Below are positions 1-6,436 of a stretch of 11,636 nt of DNA, piece after piece (the first letter of the stretch is position 1; each line of letters begins with the position of its first letter). Below the pieces are notes generated by a model. The model saw only the letters and a list, made by a program, of their open reading frames with translations. It had not been told where the DNA came from and searched no databases. The position numbers and the translations under genes were made by a program. This stretch comes from Actinomycetota bacterium (GTDB lineage Bacteria > Actinomycetota > Thermoleophilia > Gaiellales > Gaiellaceae). The DNA lies in the NCBI GenBank assembly GCA_013812465.1, contig JACCTK010000159.1:1-11636 (forward strand), given 5' to 3'.

Positions 1-123
1 GCTCAGATGCGGCTTCAGGCCGAAGGCGCGCCAGATCCGGCTGATCGCCGACTGCGACATCCCCGTCGCCTTCGCCATCGAGCGCGTCGACCAGTGGGTG
101 GCGTCGCGCGGGCTCTCCTCGAG
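1..123 (-). pseudogene. IS630-family transposase, internal fragment (runs off the window edge)
   Basis: Reading the minus strand from 123 down to 1 gives 41 uninterrupted codons. They contain THWSTRSMAKATGMSQSAIS followed by RIWRAFGLKPH. This is the conserved helix-turn-helix stretch of IS630/Tc1-mariner type transposases, which lies before the DDE catalytic domain. There is no start codon. The part of the transposase that should precede this stretch is absent and replaced by the cyclase remnant at 124-223, in a different frame. The catalytic domain would lie beyond position 1 and cannot be judged here. The family assignment is by recognised motif. That it is a remnant is inferred from the missing 5' part, although a chimeric contig end would look the same. 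Confidence 0.8.
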
Positions 124-223
124 CGTCCGGGTCGAGCGACTCGGCCCGCGACGTGAAGCCGACAAGGTCGCAGAACAACACGGTGACGACCTTGCGTTCG
201 CGGCGCGGTTTCCCCGTCGGCAT
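124..223 (-). pseudogene. Class III adenylyl/guanylyl cyclase, N-terminal remnant
   Basis: From an ATG at 223-221 the minus strand reads MPTGKPRRERKVVTVLFCDL, then VGFTSRAESLDPD. This is the classic start of a class III nucleotide cyclase catalytic domain. The D in LFCDLVGFT is the first metal-binding aspartate, and the V-T-V-L-F-C-D strand is the family signature. Homology stops after SLDPD at about 125. The same frame then continues as low-complexity nonsense while a neighbouring frame becomes IS630 transposase. Only about 33 codons of a catalytic domain of roughly 180 residues remain, so it cannot be active. Its start lies 17 bp from the dnaG start on the opposite strand, so any dnaG promoter probably lies inside this remnant. 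Confidence 0.75.
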
Positions 224-240
224 GGTGCAGAGAGTACGAC

Positions 241-1914
241 GTGAGCGCCGAGTACTCTCGGACTGTGGCGCGAATCAAGGACTCCTCCGTGCGCGATGTC
301 ACCGGGGCGGCGGACATGGTCGAGGTCGTCTCGGGCCGCACACAGCTACGCCGAGCTTCGGGATCGCGCTTCACAGGTCGCTGTCCGTTTCACGAGGAGA
401 AGACACCGAGCTTCTCGGTGAACCCCGTCGACAAGCTCTACTACTGCTTCGGCTGCGGGAAGGGCGGCGACCTCATCTCCTTCGTGCGTGAGACGGAGAA
501 CCTCGACTTCGTGGCCGCGATCGAGTGGCTCGCCGAGCGCTTCCGCGTGCCGCTCGAGTACGAGGAGTCGTCGCCGCGGGTCGAGGCCGAGCGCCGCCGC
601 CGCGAGCGCTTGTATGCAGTCCTGGAGCAGACGACGGTGTACTTCGAACGCCTGCTCTGGGAAGGCGACACCGGGGAATCCGTGCGCGCGTATCTCGCCG
701 AACGGGGATTGTGGGAGGACGTCACACGCGAATTCCGCCTCGGGCTCTCACCGGGTCGCGGCCTCGCCGAGAAGGCTGCCGAGAGAGGCTTCACGATCGA
801 TGAGCTCCGAGGCGCGGGATTGGCGACGGTGCGCGGAAGCGACTACTTCCCGCAGCGGTTGATGTTCCCGCTCGCGGACGCGCGCGGGCGCGTGGTCGGA
901 TTCCAGGCGCGCAAGCTCCACGAAGACGATCCTCTGCGCGGGAAGTATGTGAACTCGCCCGAGGGCGATCTCTTTCACAAGAGCTCGATCCTGTATGGGC
1001 TCCATCTCGCGAAGGCGGCAATCTCCAAGCAGGACCGGGCGGTCGTCGTCGAAGGGAACACGGATGTCATCGCGCTCCGGCAGACAGGGTTCGAGCCGGT
1101 CGTAGCCTCGATGGGAACGGCGCTGACGGAGCGTCAGGTCCGCGAGCTGGGTCGCCTGCAGACCCGGAAGCTCTTCCTCTGCTTCGACGCCGACGCGGCG
1201 GGCCAGGAAGCGACTCTGCGTGGGATGGAACTCGCTGCGCCGCAAGGTTTCGACGTGAAGGTCGTCACGCTGGAGAAAGGGCAGGACCCGGCCGACGCGC
1301 CGGATGGCTTCGAGGACAGGCTGGCTGCAGCGGAGAGCTACCTGCTCTACCGCGTGCGACTCGAGCTCGACCGCTCCGCCGATCGCCAGGAGGGCTTCGT
1401 CCGCGTGCGTGAGATCCTGGCAAAGGCCGAGGAGTCTCCTGAGCGTCAGGAGGCTCTGCGCCTGCTTGCCGACCGGCTCGATCTTCCCCGGGAGACGCTT
1501 GTGGGGCTGGCATCGGCACGTGGAAGCGGGACCGCCGCGGTAACCGACGGCACGCGCCTGCTCGACGCCGGAGATCGCCTGGAACGAGACGCGCTCGCAG
1601 CCTGCCTGGCCCATCCGTCGCTCGTGCGCGGCCTGAGCGAGCTCACGCCAGGGCACTTCGACTTCGAGGTCACGAGACAGTTTCGTGCCGCGCTCGTCGC
1701 AGGAAGGGACGACCCGGAGCTGACCGCGCTCAAGGCCGAGCTCGATGCCAGAGCTGCGCGCGAGGCGATTGACGAGCGAACCGGAGCCGAGCTCCTTCTC
1801 CGGCTGCGCGAGCGGAAGCTGAAACGAGATCTGAGCGGGGCGGATCTGGCCCGGACCACCGAGCTGCAGGCGCATCTCGCGAAGGTGCGACAGGCGCTAG
1901 CTGAGTTGACCTAG
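241..1914 (+). CDS. dnaG: DNA primase DnaG
   Basis: This 557-residue protein makes RNA primers at the replication fork and works with the DnaB helicase. The CHC2 zinc finger is visible at residues 48-72 (CPFH at 48-51, then CFGC at 69-72), with the typical VDKLYYCFGCG context. The catalytic core follows with KYVNSPEGDLFHKS (235-248). The TOPRIM domain has E271 in VEGNTDVIAL and the acidic pair in DADAAG (316-321). The C-terminal part from about 440 on is a poorly conserved helical region, where DnaB normally binds. Length is slightly short for the family (usually about 580-650) because this tail is compact. The GTG at 241 follows a weak purine-rich stretch (GAGAG, about 229-233). The TAG at 1912-1914 lies inside a repeat and overlaps the Shine-Dalgarno of the next gene, so the two are probably co-transcribed. 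Confidence 0.97.
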   Translation: MSAEYSRTVARIKDSSVRDVTGAADMVEVVSGRTQLRRASGSRFTGRCPFHEEKTPSFSVNPVDKLYYCFGCGKGGDLISFVRETENLDFVAAIEWLAERFRVPLEYEESSPRVEAERRRRERLYAVLEQTTVYFERLLWEGDTGESVRAYLAERGLWEDVTREFRLGLSPGRGLAEKAAERGFTIDELRGAGLATVRGSDYFPQRLMFPLADARGRVVGFQARKLHEDDPLRGKYVNSPEGDLFHKSSILYGLHLAKAAISKQDRAVVVEGNTDVIALRQTGFEPVVASMGTALTERQVRELGRLQTRKLFLCFDADAAGQEATLRGMELAAPQGFDVKVVTLEKGQDPADAPDGFEDRLAAAESYLLYRVRLELDRSADRQEGFVRVREILAKAEESPERQEALRLLADRLDLPRETLVGLASARGSGTAAVTDGTRLLDAGDRLERDALAACLAHPSLVRGLSELTPGHFDFEVTRQFRAALVAGRDDPELTALKAELDARAAREAIDERTGAELLLRLRERKLKRDLSGADLARTTELQAHLAKVRQALAELT

Positions 1915-1935
1915 GAGCCGGGCATGCCCGGCTCC
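1888..1935 (+). repeat. Direct repeat copy A with a perfect 22-bp palindrome
   Basis: This element begins in the last codons of dnaG (CGACAGGCGCTAG...), runs through the stop, and ends in a palindrome at 1914-1935 whose left half is GGAGCCGGGCA and right half its exact complement. A second copy lies at 2692-2743, with about five differences over 45 bp. The palindrome holds the AGGAG Shine-Dalgarno (1913-1917) and, at its exact centre, the ATG of the glycosylase gene. It resembles a dispersed REP-type element. There is no T-run, so it is not an obvious intrinsic terminator. Confidence 0.8.
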
Positions 1936-2673
1936 AACACGGCCTCTTCCGCCTCTTCCGCACACGACCCCGTCCGCATCGCACGCGACCTAGCCCAGGC
2001 GCTCGACGGCCTCTCCTTCGGCCCGCCCGTCGCTTGCGTCTACGACCCGCTCATCTATGCGCGCCGCAGTTTCGAGTGCTACCTCGAGCGGCACGCGCGA
2101 CGCGGAACCGAGGTGCTTCTCGTCGGCATGAATCCCGGTCCCTTCGGGATGGTGCAGACCGGCGTGCCCTTTGGCGACGTGTCAATGGTGCGTGACTGGC
2201 TCGAGATCGAAGAGCCCGTCGAGCGCCCGGCGTGTGAGCATCCGCTGCGCCCAATCGAAGGTTTTTCCTGCGGTCGGAGCGAGGTGAGCGGGACCCGCCT
2301 GTGGGGCTGGGCGCGTGATCGCTTCGGCACCCCCGACCGATTCTTCGCACGCTTCTTCGTGGGGAACTGGTGCCCGCTCGCCTTCCTCGAGGAATCTGGC
2401 CGGAATCGCACGCCGGACAAGCTGCCGGCCCACGAGCGACGGTCGCTCTATGGGCTATGCGATGGCGCGCTCGCAAGACTTGTGCGCTGGATGGAGCCGC
2501 GCTTGGTTGTCGGCGTGGGTGTCTTCGCAACCGAACGCGCACGCGCCGCGCTCGGCGAGAGTGGACCGCGTATCGGCTCGATCCCGCATCCCAGCCCCGC
2601 GAGCCCCATCGCTAACGCGGGCTGGGCCGCGCGGGCGGAGGCGCAGCTCTGCGAGCTCGGGATCCAGCTCTAG
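1924..2673 (+). CDS. SMUG1-type (family 3) uracil-DNA glycosylase
   Basis: This 249-residue protein removes uracil and oxidised pyrimidines from DNA, the first step of base excision repair. The family 3 signature is very clear: GMNPGPFGM at 68-76 (catalytic/water-activating loop) followed by QTGVPFGDV. NWCPLAFLEESGRNRTPDKL at 148-167 follows, and then the DNA-intercalating HPSP motif at 222-225. The N-terminal APPV-type strand (FGPPVACVYDPLIYA, 32-46) also matches SMUG1 architecture. The start is fixed by the AGGAG at 1913-1917, six bases before the ATG, and no other in-frame start lies before the conserved region. SMUG1 is patchily distributed in bacteria. Here the gene is flanked by direct repeats, which suggests it arrived as a cassette behind dnaG. 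I leave the symbol blank because bacterial naming is not uniform. Confidence 0.93.
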   Translation: MPGSNTASSASSAHDPVRIARDLAQALDGLSFGPPVACVYDPLIYARRSFECYLERHARRGTEVLLVGMNPGPFGMVQTGVPFGDVSMVRDWLEIEEPVERPACEHPLRPIEGFSCGRSEVSGTRLWGWARDRFGTPDRFFARFFVGNWCPLAFLEESGRNRTPDKLPAHERRSLYGLCDGALARLVRWMEPRLVVGVGVFATERARAALGESGPRIGSIPHPSPASPIANAGWAARAEAQLCELGIQL

Positions 2674-2691
2674 GGCTCCTCGTTCCGTCGA

Positions 2692-2743
2692 CGACACGCG
2701 CTAGCCGAGTTGACGTAGGGCCGGGCGTGCCCGGCCCTACGTC
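2692..2743. repeat. Direct repeat copy B with a 15-bp-stem hairpin between convergent genes
   Basis: Positions 2692-2735 repeat copy A (1888-1932). The hairpin here is stronger: left arm 2712-2726 (GACGTAGGGCCGGGC), a two-base centre GT, and a perfectly complementary right arm 2729-2743. It lies between the glycosylase (ending 2673, plus) and the sulfotransferase, whose stop codon (2739-2737, minus) is inside the right arm. A transcript from either side could fold it, so it may end or protect both messages. No T-run follows on either strand, so classical intrinsic termination is not supported. Confidence 0.8.
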
Positions 2744-3654
2744 GTGTAGCCGAGCTCGCGGAGGAGTTCGCCGGACTCGGCCAGGACCTCCTCGAGCTGC
2801 TCGTTACTCAGATCGTCGCGATACCGCCCGACCGAGGTGCTGTGTGCGCGGCCGAGCGCTGAGGCCAGCGCGCCCTCGGGCGCGTCGAGATGAAGCGCGA
2901 GCTTGCGCGCAACCGAGGTCGGATCAGCCGCGAGCTCTTCGTAGCGGAGCTCGAGCGCCGCCGGTTGTGCGCGGCGTGCCGCGGTGACGTAGCTGCGCCA
3001 CGCCCACGCAGCCCGTCGCGCGTCCCCCGCGGTCTCGAACTCGGTACGGCGCTCGGGTTCCACCCAGAAGCGCGCGTACGAACCGTAGGCGAGCCCCGCG
3101 TCGTCGACTCTCGCCTGCTGAGGACGGAGCCACGGCTTCTCCAGCAGGGAACAGACGACATCTCGCCCGTCTCGGATGATGTGCACGACTCGGGACTCCG
3201 GGTATGCGATGGGAAGGACGTCAGTGAGGTGCGCGAGCTCCGGCGTCTGCTCGACTGCCCTCACCGAGCCCACCAGACCGACTCGTCGGGCGACGGCCAG
3301 AATCCTCCGCAGACGTCGCGCAGCTTCGTACGGCTTCAGAGCCGCGAGCTCGGGCACCGCCGCCTTGACGGGTGCCACTTCGCCAAGGTCGACGAAACCC
3401 GGCAGCGACCCGATCGCCCCCGCGAGAAACGTCGTTCCCGAGCGCGGCGATCCGATGACGAAGACGAGGCGGTCGTCGAGCCTCCCGAGCCGTTCGCGCA
3501 GAGACGCCCCGCGTCGCGGCACGAGCCTCTTCGCGACGCGAAGCTGGAGGGCAGCGGACTCGAGCAGGCTCGACACGGCCCGATTCTCGCAGCCTTCGAC
3601 AATTGACATGCGCGCCGTGCTCGTCGACAGTGTCGGCACGACTCGGGACGGCAC
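2737..3654 (-). CDS. Sulfotransferase family protein (PAPS-dependent)
   Basis: This protein is expected to transfer a sulfuryl group from PAPS to an acceptor such as a carbohydrate or lipid; the acceptor cannot be told from sequence. The 5'-phosphosulfate loop is FVIGSPRSGTTFL (residues 65-77). The 3'-phosphate-binding strand/helix is HIIRDGRDVVCSL (158-170). The conserved late motifs W217-W219-R, LRYEEL (236-241) and SVGRYRDDLS (274-283) follow the usual order. Length (305 aa) is normal for the family. The start is uncertain: GTG at 3654 is the longest option, but ATG at 3609-3607 gives a 290-residue protein that keeps all motifs. It would also avoid overlapping the divergent promoter at 3603-3631. 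Neither has a good Shine-Dalgarno. No signal peptide is apparent, so it is probably cytoplasmic or peripheral. It stands alone between convergent and divergent neighbours. Confidence 0.88.
   Translation of the reverse strand: MPSRVVPTLSTSTARMSIVEGCENRAVSSLLESAALQLRVAKRLVPRRGASLRERLGRLDDRLVFVIGSPRSGTTFLAGAIGSLPGFVDLGEVAPVKAAVPELAALKPYEAARRLRRILAVARRVGLVGSVRAVEQTPELAHLTDVLPIAYPESRVVHIIRDGRDVVCSLLEKPWLRPQQARVDDAGLAYGSYARFWVEPERRTEFETAGDARRAAWAWRSYVTAARRAQPAALELRYEELAADPTSVARKLALHLDAPEGALASALGRAHSTSVGRYRDDLSNEQLEEVLAESGELLRELGYTT
3603..3631 (+). promoter_or_regulatory. Promoter of the frameshifted secreted gene (TTGACA-17-GACAGT)
   Basis: A perfect -35 TTGACA (3603-3608) is followed after 17 bases by GACAGT (3626-3631). 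That keeps the A at position 2 and T at position 6 of a -10 hexamer. The same arrangement, with the same 17-base spacer and matching bases downstream (AGTGT(C/G)GGCACGAC), precedes the paralog at 5028. The -35 overlaps the ATG option (3609-3607) of the sulfotransferase on the other strand. Confidence 0.6.
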
Positions 3655-3678
3655 CCAGCGGCGCGCAGGATTCGATCG

Positions 3679-5024
3679 ATGAGGCGGGCCTTGCGCCGGC
3701 GCGTACTCGGCATCTTTCCGGTGACACCTCTCCTGGGGATCCTGGTCGCGACCGCAGCGCCTCGCCGAGCGCGTTCTACGCTGATCCGGCAGGGGACGGG
3801 AACGAGGCGCCCGATATCCGCTCGGTAACGGTCGACGATGCGACTCCGGGTGCCGTGAACATTCGCGTCGAGGTCGCGAACTTCGAGGAGCTGCCGTCGG
3901 ACTCGCGGATCATCCTCGAGCTCGACCTCGACCGAGACGCGACGACCGGTGTTGCCGGTGACGAGCTCGTGATCCGTACTGGGACGACAAGTTGCTCGAG
4001 GTCTTGCGCTGGGACGAGGTCCGCATGTCGCCGAGCTCCCCGGACGGAATGCGCGTGGCTTCGCTTCGGGCGTTCTCACCTTTACCGCCGAACGGACGGC
4101 GCTTGCCAGCGCGAGCTCGTTCGGTCTGATCGTCGTCTCGGCGCGAACCCAGCAGGTGGGCATCGGGCGGGTGACAGGCACCGACTACGCGCCGGCGACC
4201 GGTCGGAGCGTCTATGGCGCTCCTGGACAGGCGTCGTTCGCGGATCCGACAGGCGATCACGACGCGGCGCCGGACATCACCTCGATCTCGGTTTCGGACA
4301 CGCCCGCCGGGATGGTGGAAGTCCGCGTGACGACGCCGAACTATCCGACGTTGCCGGCGGACAAGATCATCGGAGTCGGCTTCGATCTCGAGGGCCGGCC
4401 TGCCACGGCGGACGACGTGTTCGTCGCCTACCTGAGCGGCGCCGGTCTCGTCCAGGTCGACGTGGAGGAGAACGAGATCCTGGCCCCGTCGGTACGGGAG
4501 AACACTGCGAGCGGGAGCTACGAGTCGGGCGTGCTCTCGTTATCGGTCGACCGGAGGGAGCTGGATGGTGCGGCGCTCGTGGGCCTTGGGTCGTGAGCTT
4601 CGATCTCGTCGGCCGGGGGGAGAGCGAAGGTCAGGCCTTCGAGGGCGATGTCGAGGCGCTGGACTCCGCCCCGGACGATCTCACCGGGAAGCTCCTCCCC
4701 CACCGCCTCGCAAATCGCCCGGCCCTGCAGCTAAGAGCGACGAAGGTTGTCGGCTCGCCCGCTCGTCCTCGCGCGGGAAGAACATTCAGGTATAGCGTCG
4801 TCGTGCGCCGTCTCGATACCTATCGGGTTCTGCGGGGCCGTTCGGTGACATGCTCGGTCTCCGCCGCAGGGACGCGCGTGCCGGCGACGGGTCGTTTCGT
4901 CCGCGGCCGAGCGGAGTGCAGCTTGCTCGTGCCGCCGAGGGCGTCGTCCACGCTTCGCGGGACGGTCACGATTCGCGCCGCGGGAGCGGTCATCCGATCG
5001 ACATTTCGCGCTACCGTCGGGTGA
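3679..5024 (+). pseudogene. Secreted two-repeat protein, broken by four frameshifts (paralog of 5098-6399)
   Basis: Homology to the next gene can be followed from end to end, but only by changing frame four times. ATG 3679 (AGGA at 3667-3670 upstream) opens a signal peptide, MRRALRRRVLGIFPVTPLLG and onward. The first repeat (AFYADPAGDGNEAPDIRSVT) is in another frame from about 3761. The frame changes again near 3977 (to WDDKLLEVLRWDEVR), near 4057 (to GFASGVLTFTAERTALASAS) and near 4590 (to VVSFDLVGRG through the C-terminus). Each break is repaired by restoring one base: C at 3760-3761, T at 3977, G at 4057-4058, G at 4588-4590. The repaired protein would be about 449 residues with two D-P-x-G-D-x-x-x-A-P-D-I repeats and a C-terminal domain with two cysteines. 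A single frame happens to stay open across 3603-5024, so a gene caller would report a chimeric 473-aa protein. Function is unknown. Confidence 0.8.
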
Positions 5025-5027
5025 CGT

Positions 5028-5056
5028 TTGACACGGCGACGGGCCTGGTCGAGAGT
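5028..5056 (+). promoter_or_regulatory. Promoter of the intact secreted repeat protein (TTGACA-17-GAGAGT)
   Basis: TTGACA at 5028-5033, a 17-base spacer, then GAGAGT at 5051-5056. The downstream bases TGTGGGCACGAC and an ACCCAG exactly 50 bases after the -35 start are shared, at identical spacing, with the promoter of the upstream paralog. This shows that promoter and gene were duplicated as one unit, each copy keeping its own promoter. Confidence 0.6.
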
Positions 5057-5097
5057 GTGGGCACGACGGCCGTTGGAACCCAGAGCGTAGGCATGGC

Positions 5098-6399
5098 GTG
5101 AGGAAAGCGCTCGCGGGCGCGCTGGCGCTCGGCGTCTTCCTCTTCGCAAGCCTCGCTTTCGGCGCTGCGACCTTCGCCGACGATCCGGGAGACGACAACG
5201 CGGCGCCGGATGTGACCTCGGTTTCGGTGTCCGAGGCGCCCGACGGGATGCTCACGCTCGTCGTTCGCGTCGGGAACTACCAGTCGCTGCCCGCCGACAG
5301 CTGGTTCAACTTCTGGTTCGACCTGGACTCGAACCCGCTGACCGGGGATGAGGGCGACGAGGCGCTCGTCCGCTATCTGGCCGACGGCGGCATCGACTTC
5401 TACCTCTGGGACGGAGCGGCGCTGACCGAGCGGACGTCGACGGGAATGACCGGGCAGTTCGCCGCCGGAGTGCTCACCCTCGTTGCTCCCGAAAGCTCCT
5501 TCGGCCGTCTCTCCACCTTCGGGATCCTCGCTGTCAGCGCCCGAGCGCAGTCGTTCGCGGAGACGGAGTTCATCGCCACGGACTTCGCACCGGACCGCGG
5601 CCGTTCCACCTACACCGGTGCGGCGCCAGGCTCGTTTCCGGATCCGAGCGCCGATCAGGACGCGGCGCCGGACATCACCTCGGTCCGGGTGTCCGACGCG
5701 AAGGACGGATGGATCAGCATCGCGGTCGCCACCCCGAACTACGCGACACTGCCCGGGGAAGCCGTTCTCCTTTTCAGCCTCGACCTGGACAACAAGGCGA
5801 GCACAGGCGATAACGGCGCCGAAGGACTGATCACCGTGATCGGCGGCGAGATCCAGCTCGAGCGCTGGGACTCGCGGGCCGAGACCTGGGTCGGTGACGA
5901 GCTACCGACCAGACTTCGCGTGAGGAACGCCGGAAACGTCGTCACTGTTGACCTTCACAGCAGCGAGCTCGTGGACGAAGCGCGCTTCGGATTCTCAGTG
6001 ACGGCAGCTGACCTCGATCTCGGGTCGGAGGAGATCCTCGGCGCCGACTTCGCGCCCGAGGACGGGACTTTCTGGCGTTACGCGCTTACCAATAGGCCTG
6101 CGCTCCGTCTTCTCGCCACCAAAGCGTTCGGCGCGCCGGCACAGCCGCGAGCGGGAAGGCCGTTCACGATCAGCCTGCCCGTCTCGAGATCGGACACCAA
6201 GCGCGGCATCACGAACGGAACGGTGACCTGCAACGTCGCCGCTGACCGGACGAAGGTTCGCTCCACGGGACGTGTCAGAGCGGGCCGAGGCGAATGCTCC
6301 CTCATCGTCCCCGCGGGCACCGGCGCGATCCGCGGCTCGCTGACGGTGCGCTCGGGTGGGAAGTCCGTGACTGCACGCTTCAGCTTCAAGGTTCGCTGA
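5098..6399 (+). CDS. Secreted protein with two beta-rich repeats and a C-terminal Ig-like domain, unknown function
   Basis: A 433-residue exported protein. Residues 1-23 form a signal peptide (MRKALAGALALGVFLFASLA, cleavage near AFG-A). Two tandem domains follow, each opening with a D-rich signature: DDPGDDNAAPDVTSVSVS (28-45) and DPSADQDAAPDITSVRVS (182-199). Each continues with an N-Y-x-(S/T)-L-P turn and an acidic loop (DLDSNPLTGDEGDE at 75-88; DLDNKASTGDNGAE at 229-242) that looks suited to calcium binding. The layout recalls DOMON/CBM9-like beta-sandwich modules, but that is inference. The last ~100 residues (NRPALRL from 332 on) form a separate beta-rich domain with C378 and C400, a possible disulfide outside the cell. 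GTG 5098 has TAGG six bases upstream; the ATG at 5093 is out of frame and stops at once. The preceding pseudogene is its paralog. Ligand and role are not recognised. Confidence 0.85.
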   Translation: MRKALAGALALGVFLFASLAFGAATFADDPGDDNAAPDVTSVSVSEAPDGMLTLVVRVGNYQSLPADSWFNFWFDLDSNPLTGDEGDEALVRYLADGGIDFYLWDGAALTERTSTGMTGQFAAGVLTLVAPESSFGRLSTFGILAVSARAQSFAETEFIATDFAPDRGRSTYTGAAPGSFPDPSADQDAAPDITSVRVSDAKDGWISIAVATPNYATLPGEAVLLFSLDLDNKASTGDNGAEGLITVIGGEIQLERWDSRAETWVGDELPTRLRVRNAGNVVTVDLHSSELVDEARFGFSVTAADLDLGSEEILGADFAPEDGTFWRYALTNRPALRLLATKAFGAPAQPRAGRPFTISLPVSRSDTKRGITNGTVTCNVAADRTKVRSTGRVRAGRGECSLIVPAGTGAIRGSLTVRSGGKSVTARFSFKVR

Positions 6400-6403
6400 A
6401 AGC

Positions 6404-6430
6404 TAGACCTGTGGATGGCGCTGCTATAAC
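6404..6430 (+). promoter_or_regulatory. Probable leaderless promoter of the downstream secreted protein
   Basis: TATAAC at 6425-6430 matches a -10 hexamer at five of six positions and ends exactly six bases before the GTG at 6437. If it occupies -12 to -7, transcription would start on the G of the start codon. No Shine-Dalgarno is present, as expected for a leaderless message. The -35 (TAGACC, 6404-6409, 15-base spacer) is weak. Confidence 0.5.
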
Positions 6431-6436
6431 CGCGGC

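Noticed and set aside
15..374. A 119-codon minus-strand frame across the left end.
   Set aside because: It runs through both the cyclase and the transposase remnants in the wrong frame and gives Arg-rich nonsense.
748..1875. A 375-codon open frame antisense to dnaG.
   Set aside because: Shadow of the dnaG codons at high GC; no recognisable motif, and dnaG is unambiguous.
2890..3606. A 238-codon plus-strand frame opposite the sulfotransferase.
   Set aside because: Antisense shadow; the minus strand carries all the sulfotransferase motifs.
4156..4596. A separate 146-codon gene starting at GTG 4156.
   Set aside because: It is the second repeat of the frameshifted secreted gene, not an independent gene; the repeat starts before 4156 and continues after the frame break near 4590.
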